DNA of 64,000 nucleotides from Halorubrum halodurans (GTDB taxonomy: Archaea > Halobacteriota > Halobacteria > Halobacteriales > Haloferacaceae), in assembly GCF_002252985.1 (NCBI RefSeq), contig NZ_NHPJ01000085.1:1-64000 (forward strand). The letters are read 5' to 3'. The notes below the pieces were generated by a model. The model ran no database searches. It was not told the DNA's origin and saw nothing but the letters and a program-made list of their open reading frames with translations. Positions within the stretch are counted from its first letter, which is position 1. The number at the start of each line of letters is the position of its first letter. Shown piece by piece: positions 1 to 9,018 of the stretch. Made by a program: the position numbers and the translations under genes.

Positions 1-1
1 C

Positions 2-70
2 GCCGCGGGGCTCGCCGTCGTCGGCGTCGGACAGACGGTCGGGATCGTCGCCGCGACCCTCGGGGAGTGA
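2..70 (+). CDS. C-terminal end of a membrane protein (partial)
   Basis: The reading frame enters from the left edge and ends at the TGA at 68-70. The 22 visible residues are rich in Ala, Val and Gly and end in Thr-Leu-Gly-Glu, which fits the last transmembrane helix of an integral membrane protein. GC content and codon use match the flanking chromosome. The family cannot be identified from this remnant. Confidence 0.5.
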   Translation, partial: AAGLAVVGVGQTVGIVAATLGE

Positions 71-113
71 GTCGGTGCGGGGAGTGAGTCGGTGCGGGGA
101 GTGAGTCGGCGCG
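63..113. repeat. 17-bp tandem repeat, three copies
   Basis: Three head-to-tail copies of gggagtgagtcggtgcg lie at 63-79, 80-96 and 97-113; the last has one or two changes. The first copy overlaps the stop codon of the upstream gene, so each unit carries a potential TGA. The array sits between two convergent genes. It looks like replication slippage; no function is visible. Confidence 0.7.
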
Positions 114-119
114 CGGCGT

Positions 120-1583
120 TCAGTCGTCGTCCGCGGCGCCGGCGGCCGCCGGATCGGCCTCGAGGGTCGGCTCGAAGTCGGGCCGCTCGACCCCGAGCAG
201 CTCGTAGGGGTCGGCGTCGTCCGGCATCGCCGACTCGTACCCGTCCGCGCCGCCGCGCTCCTCGAACTCGGCGACGACCTCGGCGCGGAGCTCCTCGTCT
301 GTGAGCAGCCGGAGGAGCGTCCCGCCGATCGCCTTCGAGGCGTACAGCATTCCCTCCGTGCCGGTGGAGCCGCTTGCGGCCACCGCCTGCCAGGAGTGCG
401 GCGGCGTCCCGACGGGCCACGTCGCCGTCGTCATCCGCCCGAGCGGGACGATCTGGCTCACGTCGCCGGAGTCGGTGGAGTACGACCCGACCTCGCCGGC
501 GTCGAGCGCGTCGATCGGCTCGGTGAAGTACGCCGAGTCGCGGGCGCGGTCGCGGTGATCGGGATCCAGCTCCTCGAGCTGTCCCGACACGTCGCCGAGC
601 GACTCGCGGAGGTCGTCGGCGAGCGGGTCGTCGACGGAGAACGGACCGAGGTCGCCCATCGTCTCGCGGATGGCGTCGCCGAGCGTCTCGTTCGGCCGGA
701 CGCCGTAGATCCCGCTGATCTTGGTGACCTCGACGTCGACGTCCCCCATCAGCGCCGCGCCCTCGGCCGCCCTGCGGAACCACGCGGAGACGTCGTCGAC
801 GAGGTCGCGGCTCGGCGCGCGTACGAGGTACTCGCCCGTCGCCTCCGGCGGGACGACGTTGGCCGCGTCGCCGCCCTCGGTGATCACGTAGTGAAGCCGG
901 ACCGGGTCGGGGACGTGCTCGCGCATGTACTCGACGGCGGTGTTGAGCAGCTGGAGGCCGTCGAGCGCGCTGCGACCCGCCTCGGGGGAGGCGGCGGCGT
1001 GGGATGACTCGCCGTTGACGGTCACCTCGAAGCCGTCGACCGCCAGACACGACCCCTTCGTGGGCGCGTTGTACCAGCCCGGATGCCAGGAGACCACCGC
1101 GTCGACGTCGTCGAACGCGCCCGCGCGAGCCATGTACACCTTCCCCGCCCCGGCCTCCTCGGCGGGCGTGCCGACGTAGACGACGGAGCCCTCGAGGCCC
1201 GCGTCGATCGCGTCGGCGACCGCGAGCGCGGCCCCGAGCGAGCCGACTCCGAAGAGGTTGTGGCCGCATCCGTGGCCGTTCCCGCCCGCCTCGATCGGCT
1301 CCTTCGTCGCGCTCGCGCGCTGTGAGAGGCCGGGGAGCGCGTCGAACTCGCCCATCGTGCCGACGACCGGGCCGTCCTCGCCGTACCGGGCGACGAAGGC
1401 GGTCTCGACGTCGCCGACGCCGACCTCGACGTCGAAGCCGCGCTCCGCGAGGACGCCGATGAGTCGGTCCGCCGCGTACGTCTCCTCGAAGGCCGTCTGC
1501 GGGTGCTCCCAGATGTCACGGGCGAGGGCCGTGAGCTCCTCCCGTCGGGCCTCGACCGCGTCGGTCACCGTATCGAGTTCCAT
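120..1583 (-). CDS. M20 family amidohydrolase, AbgB-like
   Basis: This 487-residue protein belongs to the peptidase M20/amidohydrolase family and most resembles the AbgB (p-aminobenzoyl-glutamate hydrolase subunit B) branch. A GHGCGHN metal-ligand motif lies near residue 103 and a TPAEEAGAGK segment near 140, where the catalytic Glu-Glu of the family is expected. A WHPG motif follows near 168 and the dimerisation-domain segment GESSHAA near 192. The length is normal for AbgB-like enzymes. It is likely a cytoplasmic metal-dependent hydrolase of N-acyl amino acid or peptide bonds; the substrate is unknown. The start at 1583 is followed directly by an amphipathic helix typical of the family. It is divergent from the HTTM gene. 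Confidence 0.85.
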   Translation of the reverse strand: MELDTVTDAVEARREELTALARDIWEHPQTAFEETYAADRLIGVLAERGFDVEVGVGDVETAFVARYGEDGPVVGTMGEFDALPGLSQRASATKEPIEAGGNGHGCGHNLFGVGSLGAALAVADAIDAGLEGSVVYVGTPAEEAGAGKVYMARAGAFDDVDAVVSWHPGWYNAPTKGSCLAVDGFEVTVNGESSHAAASPEAGRSALDGLQLLNTAVEYMREHVPDPVRLHYVITEGGDAANVVPPEATGEYLVRAPSRDLVDDVSAWFRRAAEGAALMGDVDVEVTKISGIYGVRPNETLGDAIRETMGDLGPFSVDDPLADDLRESLGDVSGQLEELDPDHRDRARDSAYFTEPIDALDAGEVGSYSTDSGDVSQIVPLGRMTTATWPVGTPPHSWQAVAASGSTGTEGMLYASKAIGGTLLRLLTDEELRAEVVAEFEERGGADGYESAMPDDADPYELLGVERPDFEPTLEADPAAAGAADDD

Positions 1584-1706
1584 GCCAACGGATGGCGAAG
1601 ACCCGTCAAAAAGGGTTCGGACGCGGCGAGACGGACGGATCGGCGGCCGGCTCGACCGCCGGCCGGACCGCCACCGTCCACGGGATTCGACGACGACGGT
1701 CCCAAC

Positions 1707-1717
1707 AAATATACATA
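1707..1717 (+). promoter_or_regulatory. TATA-like box for the HTTM gene
   Basis: An AT-rich tract (aaatatacata) stands out in a very GC-rich divergent intergenic region. It would place transcription start near 1738, about 30 bases before the ATG at 1767. It is the only TATA-like sequence visible between the two divergent genes. Confidence 0.5.
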
Positions 1718-1766
1718 CGGTCTTCGCGACACACTACCCAATCGGTCGTCTCTCCACCGAGATCGC

Positions 1767-3434
1767 ATGCTGCCACCAGACATCCCACCCGCGGACGACT
1801 CCATCTCGCCCGACGACGACTCCACTCCGTCCGCGGACGACTCCATCTCGCCCGGTGATGACCGCATGTCCGCCGCCGACTCCACGACTCCGTCCGGCGG
1901 GCGCCTCGGGCGGGCGTGGGACCGTCTGTCCCCGGTCCGCGAGCGGGTGCGCAAACGGTTCGCGGTCGACACCCGCTCGCTCGCGGCCGTCCGGATCGCC
2001 CTCGCGCTGGTGATCCTGCTCGACCTCCTCCATCGCTCCCAGGACCTCGCGCTGTTCTACACCGACGCGGGCGTCTATCCGGTGGCCGCCTACGAGGCCA
2101 CCTACGGTCAGTACACCGGCGTCTCGATTCACGCCCTCTCGGGCGACCTCTGGTTCCAGGCGGTGCTGTTCGTCGTCGCGGGGGCGTTCGCCGTCGCGTT
2201 CCTCCTCGGCTACCGCACGCGGCTGGTCGGGTTCGTCTCGCTCCTGCTCCTGTTCTCGCTTCAGGCCCGGAATCCGGCCGTCCTCAACGGCGGCGACCGG
2301 CTGTTCCGCGTGCTCCTGGCCGTCGCGCTCGTGACGCCGCTCGGCGAGCGCTGGTCGATCGACGCGCTCCGCCGCGGGTCGGCGCGGGAGCGGGTGGCGA
2401 GCTTCGGGACCGCGGCGCTGCTCGTCCAGCCGGTCGTGGTGTTCACGGCGAACGCGATCCTGAAACACGCCGGCCAGGAGTGGTACGCCGGCGACGGCCT
2501 CGCGATCGCCTTACACAACGACGTGATGACGACCGCGCTCGGCAAGGTCGTCGTCGACTTCCCGACGCTCCTGACGCTGCTCAACTACGGCTGGGTGGTG
2601 TTGCTCTCGGGCTCCACGCTGTTCCTCCTAGGAACGGTCGGCCGCGCCCGGATGCTCGCCGCCTTCACCTACACGAGCGCGTTCGTGGGGATGCTGTTGA
2701 CGATGGCCGTCGGGCTGTTCCCCCTGCTGTTGATGACGGCGATGCTCCCGTACCTTCCCGACCTGTTCTGGGACGAACTCGCCGGACGGGTGCCGTCGGC
2801 GTGGCACGACCGCGTCCCGTCACCCGAGGCGGCAGCGGCCGCGCTCGGGCCGCTCGGGCGACCCCCGATCGAACGTCGGATCCTCGATCCCGACCGCGAG
2901 GGATGGTACGGGGAGGCGTCCGACTACGCGGTCGCGTACGCCAGGTCGCTTCTGACCGTCCTGGGCTTTTGTGTCCTGGTGTGGATCCTCGTGTTCAGCG
3001 CGAGCAGCGTCAGCGGCCAGGACGTGCCGGAGCAGATCGACTACGAGCATCTCGACCAGCAGAAGTGGGGGCTGTACGCGCCCGACCCGACGGAGTCGTA
3101 CAGCTGGTACCCGTCGCGGGCGTACCTCGCGAACGGCTCGATGGCGAACGCGTTCGGCGGCGGCGAGTTGACGTTCGACCGTCCGCCGAACCCCGCGGCC
3201 GAGTACCCGAACTTCCGACACCGCAAGTTCATGTCGGCGGTGAACCAGGCCGGGCCGGACGGGATCATCGCGGAGAGCTACGCCGACTGGGTGTGTGAAC
3301 GCGCCGCGGCGGTCCACGAGGAGCCGGTGAAGCGCGTGACCGTCTACCGGGTGTACCAGCTGAGCCCGATCGACGGCGAGTACGAGGATCCCGGCCGACA
3401 GATCGTGATCGAACGCGACTGTTCTGCGGCCTGA
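1767..3434 (+). CDS. HTTM domain membrane protein
   Basis: This 555-residue integral membrane protein has the HTTM (horizontally transferred transmembrane) domain related to vitamin K-dependent gamma-carboxylase. The first ~40 residues are an acidic, Ser/Asp-rich low-complexity tail with a repeated DDSISP motif. The domain follows, with the RSLAAVRIALAL entry helix near residue 70, several further hydrophobic helices, and the conserved NGGDRLFR segment near 171. A soluble C-terminal domain follows a last helix near residue 400. The ATG at 1767 was chosen because the TATA-like box at 1707-1717 lies just upstream; ATG 1866 is an alternative that would drop the acidic tail. HTTM proteins are common in haloarchaea, and their function there is not established. 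Confidence 0.8.
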   Translation: MLPPDIPPADDSISPDDDSTPSADDSISPGDDRMSAADSTTPSGGRLGRAWDRLSPVRERVRKRFAVDTRSLAAVRIALALVILLDLLHRSQDLALFYTDAGVYPVAAYEATYGQYTGVSIHALSGDLWFQAVLFVVAGAFAVAFLLGYRTRLVGFVSLLLLFSLQARNPAVLNGGDRLFRVLLAVALVTPLGERWSIDALRRGSARERVASFGTAALLVQPVVVFTANAILKHAGQEWYAGDGLAIALHNDVMTTALGKVVVDFPTLLTLLNYGWVVLLSGSTLFLLGTVGRARMLAAFTYTSAFVGMLLTMAVGLFPLLLMTAMLPYLPDLFWDELAGRVPSAWHDRVPSPEAAAAALGPLGRPPIERRILDPDREGWYGEASDYAVAYARSLLTVLGFCVLVWILVFSASSVSGQDVPEQIDYEHLDQQKWGLYAPDPTESYSWYPSRAYLANGSMANAFGGGELTFDRPPNPAAEYPNFRHRKFMSAVNQAGPDGIIAESYADWVCERAAAVHEEPVKRVTVYRVYQLSPIDGEYEDPGRQIVIERDCSAA

Positions 3435-3647
3435 TGGACCCGAGCGAGCGGCAGGCTCCGAGTGCCTTCGGACCGTTCGCTTCTCCGCGACGCCGTGTCA
3501 CCTCCTTCGGCCCCTCGTTGCCGATCGTTCCCTCGTCGATGCTACCGAGCGTACCGCGCTCAACGTGACGGCCGTCTTTCATTTATGCCGTCGACGCGCT
3601 TGGCAAGCGAGTCTGAAGCGCGGCCGAAAAGTGGGGACAGCGGAGAA

Positions 3648-4469
3648 CTACTGATCTCGGCGCTCGGCGAGCGTTTCCTCCAACTCCGCTGCTGCGCGCT
3701 CGAAGTGCTCACCGAGCACCGACGTTCCGGATGCCGCCCGGTCCTCGAGGAACGCGACGGCGTCGGCGGTCTCGTCAGCGTCGACGTCTCCCGTCGCCAC
3801 GCAGTCGACGTACCCGTCGAGTGCTCGCCTGAACCCCTGTGAGAAGTGATCGTACGCCCCGTCGACGCGTTCCATGTTGTCGTCGAGTGATTCGACGAGG
3901 GCACGGTACACCGTCGCTGCCGACGCGTACCGTCCCTGATCGCGATGCTCGTTCGCGAGGCCGAACCATTCTGTGAAGTCGATCGGCTCGAAGACCACGA
4001 AGTAGTCGGGATTCGTCTCCTCGAACTCCCGATCGATCGCGGCGCGCAGATCCTCGACCGATCGCGTCGGCGATTCACCGAAGCGGGCGAAGAAGCGTTC
4101 GCGAATGCCAGCGTCGGCCGCCACCGTCTCGCGGAGGAAGGCCTGGAGATCGTCGGCGTCGGCAGCCTCGAGTGCGGCGTCGAGCCGATCACCCTCGTCC
4201 GTAGGGCAGTCGTCGACGCATCGAAGCAACACGGCGACGACGTGTTTACACGCCTTCGGCCCGTCGTACGGGCAGCCGCACCACGGGTCGAAGCCGTCGA
4301 CCGCGAGGTCGACACGCACGTCGTACTGACGGCTGCCACTCACGACGGCGGTCACGGTGGTGTCAACGCGATGAATATCGAGGACGCGACCCTCAGCAAG
4401 GTACCGCTCGCCGCGTTCGAAAACCGCGTCGGTACATATCCCCAGAACCGTTTCCTCCGTCACGTCCAT
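3648..4469 (-). CDS. SWIM zinc-finger protein
   Basis: This protein of about 273 residues has a SWIM zinc finger near residues 55-75: CGC followed by seven residues, then CKH (C-x-C-x7-C-x-H). The rest is acidic and helical with no recognisable catalytic motif. SWIM domains are expected to bind DNA or proteins. The start at 4469 (MDVTEETVL) was preferred because the family usually begins close to this point and an A/T run lies about 30 bases upstream; ATG 4514 and ATG 4568 are in frame and possible. The gene lies just outside the left attachment repeat, so it is the chromosomal neighbour of the tRNA-Arg locus before integration. Confidence 0.7.
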   Translation of the reverse strand: MDVTEETVLGICTDAVFERGERYLAEGRVLDIHRVDTTVTAVVSGSRQYDVRVDLAVDGFDPWCGCPYDGPKACKHVVAVLLRCVDDCPTDEGDRLDAALEAADADDLQAFLRETVAADAGIRERFFARFGESPTRSVEDLRAAIDREFEETNPDYFVVFEPIDFTEWFGLANEHRDQGRYASAATVYRALVESLDDNMERVDGAYDHFSQGFRRALDGYVDCVATGDVDADETADAVAFLEDRAASGTSVLGEHFERAAAELEETLAERRDQ

Positions 4470-4590
4470 GAGTGTGAGCAGTGTTTCGTCGCGGTCCGGA
4501 AAAAATCGACACATGAACCTCCCCTTCGTTCGAGATCGTAACGCTCTCGATCCGAAGGAAGTCGCCATTCCACCACAGTTACGCGATTGG

Positions 4591-4610
4591 AACGGTACGG
4601 GCGCGACGGG
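4591..4610. repeat. Left attachment site copy (attL side)
   Basis: These 20 bases match 44757-44776 at 19 positions; the core acgggcgcgacggg is identical. It is the displaced copy of the tRNA-Arg 3' end. The sequence just inside (cgcgcgttcc) no longer resembles the T-arm, so the shared att core is short. Confidence 0.75.
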
Positions 4611-4711
4611 CGCGCGTTCCAGCTCGTAACGAATCGTCCTTTCAGGCCTAACACGCCGAAAATCGGGCAGCTCAGATCGGGGTCAGATCGTGATTCGCGC
4701 CAGCAAGCGCG

Positions 4712-5722
4712 ATGAACCTCGAACCAATCGACCCGGAAACAGCCGTAGAACTGTACCTCGCCGATCGCGAAGCCGAGGTGGCCAAGGCAACGCTGTACTC
4801 GCACAGCTCTCGTCTCGGTCACTTCGTTCGCTGGTGTGACGAGGAAGACATAGACAATCTGAATGAACTGAGTGGACGGATCCTACACGAGTACCGTCTG
4901 TGGCGGCGTCGCGATGGGGATCTCGCACCCGCCACGGAGAAGACCCAGATGGACACGATTCGCGTCTTCGTGAAGTGGCTCGAGAGTATCGACGCCGTTG
5001 TCGACGATCTCCACACGAAGGTCCGGTCGCCCGTGTTGCGAGACGGGCAGAACGTCCGTGACGTGATGCTTGAGTCCGATCGTGCCGAAGAGGTTCTCGG
5101 CTATCTCTCGAAGTACGAGTACGCGTCACGCCCTCACGTCGTGATCACGCTGATGTGGCACACGATGATGCGGACTGGTGCAGTACACTCGCTTGACGTC
5201 GATGACTACGACCCAGAAGGGCAGTATATCGCCGTCGTCCACCGTCCTGAGACCGGCACAACGATCAAGAACGGAACGGATGGAGAGCGACTGATCGCGT
5301 TATCGAACGAGGTATGTGGGCTTATCGACGACTGGATAGCAAATCGGCGGCCCGATGTTGACGACGAGTTCGGCAGACAACCACTAGTGTCGACATCGAA
5401 CGGACGCGCGCATCGATCGACGCTTCGGGGAGACTGTTACAGATACACAAGGCCCTGCGTTTCCACTGGGGAGTGTCCACACGATCGTGATCCAGACGAT
5501 TGTGACGCGATGGAATATACGGCCGCATTCGACTGCCCCTCAAGCATGAGTCCTCACGCTCTCCGACGTGGTGGGATCACTCACCATTTGAACAGCGATG
5601 TTCCGAAAGATGTCGTCAGCGATCGTGCGAATGTGACACCGGGTGTTCTCAACGAACACTACGACCGGCGAAGTCAGCGTGAAAAAATGGAACAGCGACG
5701 GGGACATCTTGATAATATCTAG
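4712..5722 (+). CDS. Tyrosine recombinase / island integrase
   Basis: This 336-residue protein has phage-integrase architecture. An N-terminal SAM-like core-binding domain covers about residues 1-110. The catalytic domain carries the first Arg in MMRTGAVHSLD (near 155), the HxxR box in SPHALRRGG (near 281) and the nucleophile Tyr in NEHYDRRS (near 312). It likely catalyses site-specific integration and excision at tRNA-Arg, since it sits next to the left repeat and points inward. A Cys-rich stretch before the HxxR box (CPHDRDPDDCD) is shared with the second integrase at 18 kb, so the two are paralogous. The start is the ATG opening MNLEPIDPE. Confidence 0.9.
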   Translation: MNLEPIDPETAVELYLADREAEVAKATLYSHSSRLGHFVRWCDEEDIDNLNELSGRILHEYRLWRRRDGDLAPATEKTQMDTIRVFVKWLESIDAVVDDLHTKVRSPVLRDGQNVRDVMLESDRAEEVLGYLSKYEYASRPHVVITLMWHTMMRTGAVHSLDVDDYDPEGQYIAVVHRPETGTTIKNGTDGERLIALSNEVCGLIDDWIANRRPDVDDEFGRQPLVSTSNGRAHRSTLRGDCYRYTRPCVSTGECPHDRDPDDCDAMEYTAAFDCPSSMSPHALRRGGITHHLNSDVPKDVVSDRANVTPGVLNEHYDRRSQREKMEQRRGHLDNI

Positions 5723-5730
5723 AATCTAAC

Positions 5731-7227
5731 CTAGCCAATAATATTGTTTTGAAGCGACCCGGGAGAATCTCCGCATAATCGCTTGTGAAGCCTAAGCGTC
5801 TGCTTCTCTGTTAGCGATGAAATTAAGTCTGCCACAAGTCTCGTCCGCGATGTTCCTGACTCACCGATATTTTTTAAACGGTCACGATACGGCATAGGTA
5901 TCGCGCTTTTTGTAACCTTTTCTGGGTCTGCCTCCCCGTATAGTGCTTCGAATAGCTCAGAAAGAACCCTTCTTTGACCGTGTTGCTGCTGCATAAGCGT
6001 GGGATTAGATATCACGTAGAATTCAGTCAACGCTTTCAGCAGTTCAATGTGTACCCTATACCTCTCTGTATTGAGGTTGAACCCATCTTCATCTGTGGGA
6101 ATCGATTCTAAATAGACTGCTTGTGGGTTTTCTTTGCGATCGGCTTCCAGAAACTTAGAAATGAGCTGGCTCGTGAATTCATTCAACTCGCGTCTCTCTG
6201 CGTCGGTTCCTTCAAATGGAGTCACAAGCGCCTTGCTGGATCCGTCAAACTCCATCGCAAAGCTAGCGAATATCTCCGCAACCTCTACCTCATTCGGGTC
6301 AATATCTGATTCTGTCTCTAGATAGTCTTCAAAATCATCTAGGTGATCTCGTGAACTGACACTATATCTCTTAAGATCATCTGGCCTACGCTTACTACTA
6401 ATTTCATCTAACGATTCCCGGAATATCTCATGGAGGGGTATAATTCCACTACGATAGAAGTCTTCTAAGTCATGAACGGCATACGTGAGATCATCGGCAT
6501 AATCCATTATTTGTGCTTCTAACGTCTGCCTTTCTTTTTTTAATGGACCACTGGTACGATAATCATCCAAACCATTACGTGCCCATTCAAACGCATCAGA
6601 ATCTGATGGATAATATCCCCATTTCTCATCGTTATTTTCCATGGCATCGTCTCTTCTGCTCCATGGGTATTTCAACATGCCATTCAGTGTGGCACGGGTA
6701 ACATTTAATCCAGAGTTTGCATCTCGATGCGCTGCAAGTCTGGTAACAACACGAAACGATTGGGCATTTCCTTCAAATCCAATCTCTGCTATGTCTTCTT
6801 CTGTAGTAGAGTAATGCTTTACAAGTCTATTCAGTTCACTCTCACCGGCGTGACCAAATGGCGGGTGGCCAATATCATGAGCATGGGCAGCAGCCTCAAC
6901 GACATATGGGTCAAGAAATTTACCTAATTTATCACTCTTGTCTGGAAAATTTATCCCAGCAGTTACCTCAGGGGAAACATCACTACGTTCATGAAATATC
7001 TTGACTAATGAAGAGGCCACCTGTGCTACCTTGAGAGAATGACTCAGTCGGTCATGATACAAGTACGATTCTCCAGCGTGAGCAACTTGTGTAACTGCCT
7101 TTAATCGACGAAACTCACGTGAAAATCGCACTCTGTCTCGATCTCGCCTAGATGGTGTTCTGAACAGCCCCTCACTACCATCCTTTTGACGCTGGTATCG
7201 CTGCTTAGTTGACAGTGAGAGAGTCAC
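5731..7227 (-). CDS. dGTPase-like HD-domain triphosphohydrolase
   Basis: This 498-residue protein is of the deoxyguanosinetriphosphate triphosphohydrolase (Dgt) family. It has HDRLSHSLKVAQ near residue 58, the metal-binding HD pair in AHAHDIGHPPFGHAGE near 117-118, and the downstream Asp in MDYADDLTYAVHD near 242. Dgt enzymes split dNTPs to nucleoside and tripolyphosphate, and some bacterial dGTPases protect against phage by draining dNTPs. Start is GTG at 7227. It is transcribed just after the small HTH gene (11-base gap), which suggests a two-gene operon. Its position in a defence-rich island makes an antiviral role plausible but unproven. GC content is low compared with the flanks. Confidence 0.85.
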   Translation of the reverse strand: MTLSLSTKQRYQRQKDGSEGLFRTPSRRDRDRVRFSREFRRLKAVTQVAHAGESYLYHDRLSHSLKVAQVASSLVKIFHERSDVSPEVTAGINFPDKSDKLGKFLDPYVVEAAAHAHDIGHPPFGHAGESELNRLVKHYSTTEEDIAEIGFEGNAQSFRVVTRLAAHRDANSGLNVTRATLNGMLKYPWSRRDDAMENNDEKWGYYPSDSDAFEWARNGLDDYRTSGPLKKERQTLEAQIMDYADDLTYAVHDLEDFYRSGIIPLHEIFRESLDEISSKRRPDDLKRYSVSSRDHLDDFEDYLETESDIDPNEVEVAEIFASFAMEFDGSSKALVTPFEGTDAERRELNEFTSQLISKFLEADRKENPQAVYLESIPTDEDGFNLNTERYRVHIELLKALTEFYVISNPTLMQQQHGQRRVLSELFEALYGEADPEKVTKSAIPMPYRDRLKNIGESGTSRTRLVADLISSLTEKQTLRLHKRLCGDSPGSLQNNIIG

Positions 7228-7238
7228 AAATCGGAAGT

Positions 7239-7505
7239 CTAACGATCATCAGACGGCTTCTTTTGTTCTTGCTCACCCAAAAATTCATACTCGAAACTCG
7301 GGAGAGAGGCTACCATCCGGTTCTTAGATAGTTTATTCATGCTAGATCGGACTTCCTCGTGGTCGGCATCAAGTTTTGTCGAAATCTCCGATATTCTCAT
7401 AGACCCTTCGTCTTCCAGTAGTTTAGCGACTTCCAGCTCGGATTCACTTAGCTTCTTGTCATACTTATCTTCGAATCTTTCAGATCCGGATTGGTTGCTG
7501 GACAT
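7239..7505 (-). CDS. Small winged-helix DNA-binding protein
   Basis: This protein of about 88 residues has a winged-helix segment (LSESELEVAKLLEDEG, RISEISTKLDADHEEV, SSMNKLSKNRMVASL), typical of small archaeal MarR/ArsR-type regulators. The ATG at 7505 (MSSNQSGSERF) is preferred over an in-frame ATG at 7532 because the extra residues are not domain-like. It directly precedes the dGTPase-like gene on the same strand and may regulate it or deliver it to DNA. Confidence 0.6.
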   Translation of the reverse strand: MSSNQSGSERFEDKYDKKLSESELEVAKLLEDEGSMRISEISTKLDADHEEVRSSMNKLSKNRMVASLPSFEYEFLGEQEQKKPSDDR

Positions 7506-7866
7506 CGGGGATATACTCAGGTAGTGTCTCAATATACTTAATTATATTCGAGTGTTTCTACTGGAAACATATCTGCCACACTCATAAATAATACTATATA
7601 AACATATTGTGTAAGAAGCCCCAATTACGGTTTCAGGAGCTTTCTAAACCAGTATCACACTGAAGATTCCAAACATAACAAAATCCCAACTAGTTCTCTC
7701 GATATGAAACGGTGGTTAATAATATAAGATAATGGATATGGCTGCCGGGGCCGTCAAAATATACATATGTGGCTCTGTTGAAATCCTATTCTTCAGACAG
7801 GTTCTCGTGTGAAATAGCCGGTCAGTGGAACTGCGAATTGATCGCAGCAACATCCACCGGAGGCAG
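7506..7866. other. AT-rich intergenic region with an IS-end-like sequence
   Basis: No gene is visible. AT-rich tracts near 7590-7610 (taatactatataaac) could hold the promoter for the leftward HTH/dGTPase operon. At 7771-7786 the sequence ggctctgttgaaatcc resembles the other IS-end-like sequences at 15561, 16927, 16997 and 29733. GC content rises just after it, marking the left edge of a GC-richer insert. Confidence 0.5.
7787..7847 (+). repeat. Diverged direct repeat, copy 1
   Basis: The stretch beginning tattcttcagac is matched with substitutions and small gaps by 9199-9256. Both copies contain ccggtca, tgcgaa and tgatcg in the same order. Together they bracket the GC-richer 7.85-9.2 kb segment. 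They look like remnants of one kind of mobile-element end. Confidence 0.5.
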
Positions 7867-8385
7867 TCAATGCTCGGTGACCGCTCGCTCGTGAATCCAA
7901 CCGCTGACGGCGCCGATGGGAAGGGTCAGCCAGAACGTGGTGAGGAATCCGACGATGCCGACGAGCAGACCGAGCTCCACGGACGCCCTCGGCTGGGTGG
8001 GGCTGCTGGCGATCAACAGGGGGACGACCAGCAGCGTCGCGAAGACGCAGGTCAGCACCGTCGCAAGCAAGCTGGCGAGAGGTCCGCGGTACGATATTGA
8101 CTCGGGAAGCAGTCGCCACGCCACGACGCCACCGGCGAAGGCGGCCGGGACGACGAGTGGAATCGCCAGCAGCCCAACATACGTGAGTTCGCCCGTGACC
8201 GCAATTGGCCCGCCAAACAGCAGCGTTTGGATGCCGGTTAGGACGACGAATGCCATCGCTGCGGCTAGTGCCGCCGTGGCGACGGCGTAGCCGGCACCGA
8301 CGGCCGGTCGGCCCGCGCCGGGCAACCGACCCGGACCGTAGCGTTTACACAACGCACAGACCGTCTCCACAGCGGTCGTGCCCAT
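7867..8385 (-). CDS. Four-helix membrane protein of unknown function
   Basis: This 172-residue protein has four hydrophobic segments at about residues 31-52, 66-90, 101-126 and 136-158. A short N-terminal part contains a CALCKRYG motif. The last loop (SGWIHERAV) is basic. No family is recognised. Its base composition is much richer in GC than the adjoining dGTPase and HTH genes. With the diverged repeats on both sides, this suggests it arrived as part of a separate segment. Confidence 0.6.
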   Translation of the reverse strand: MGTTAVETVCALCKRYGPGRLPGAGRPAVGAGYAVATAALAAAMAFVVLTGIQTLLFGGPIAVTGELTYVGLLAIPLVVPAAFAGGVVAWRLLPESISYRGPLASLLATVLTCVFATLLVVPLLIASSPTQPRASVELGLLVGIVGFLTTFWLTLPIGAVSGWIHERAVTEH

Positions 8386-8707
8386 ACCGGTGTATTCTCT
8401 TCCACCGCGTATATTCTCACCGGCGGGACTGTTGGACGGCGCTGAGACACAAACGAGACGGTCGTGATTTTGAATGCTCTATGTCCGGAATCGACCACGT
8501 TAATCCCGATAAGCTTGGATAGTCCCAGATTTTGTGGACTGCGAACAGTCTCCCACGAATAGATGCTGTGCTGTATCGATCCGATGTATTGAGCGCAATC
8601 GAATTGAGACGGATTATCTGCTGAGGCTCTCAACAGAGTCGCTTCACACTACTCGCAGTCTTATACCGGATACGCGACGAACAGCACTTTATTCTGCTGT
8701 CTGCCGG
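8386..8707. other. Intergenic region without a recognisable gene
   Basis: About 320 bases of mixed composition. No reading frame has protein-like codon use or a known motif. It holds the upstream region of the four-helix membrane protein gene. Confidence 0.4.
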
Positions 8708-8860
8708 CTACTCCGGCGCTACAACGTCCCCACACGCCGGACACTCAGTCCACACACCCTCGGTGCCGTCGTTCTTTTTATACTCAACAAGAATCCACGC
8801 TTCCGATATGTCCTCACCACACACCGGGCAACGACCGAGAGACGATTCGTCAGCGTTCAT
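8708..8860 (-). CDS. Zinc-ribbon microprotein, 50 residues
   Basis: This frame encodes a 50-residue acidic protein with two CPxCG-type knuckles: CPVCGE at residues 11-16 and CPACGD at 40-45, about 29 residues apart. That is one complete zinc ribbon. Small two-CPxCG proteins are abundant in haloarchaea and several are regulators. The ATG at 8860 and stop at 8708-8710 give a compact gene with no leftover sequence. The role here is unknown. Confidence 0.6.
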   Translation of the reverse strand: MNADESSLGRCPVCGEDISEAWILVEYKKNDGTEGVWTECPACGDVVAPE

Positions 8861-9018
8861 GGAAGGGGGGAAGGAGCGTGTGACAGCGTTCCTTCCAAAC
8901 GAATTTCGTTCGCGGGAGAACGTAAGCCTTTGGCGGGTTTATGGGTTGAGCGCGCCGGATTTCCTGAGGATACATATCGCCAGTAGCATTAACTCACAGC
9001 CACCAAAATATCGGACTC

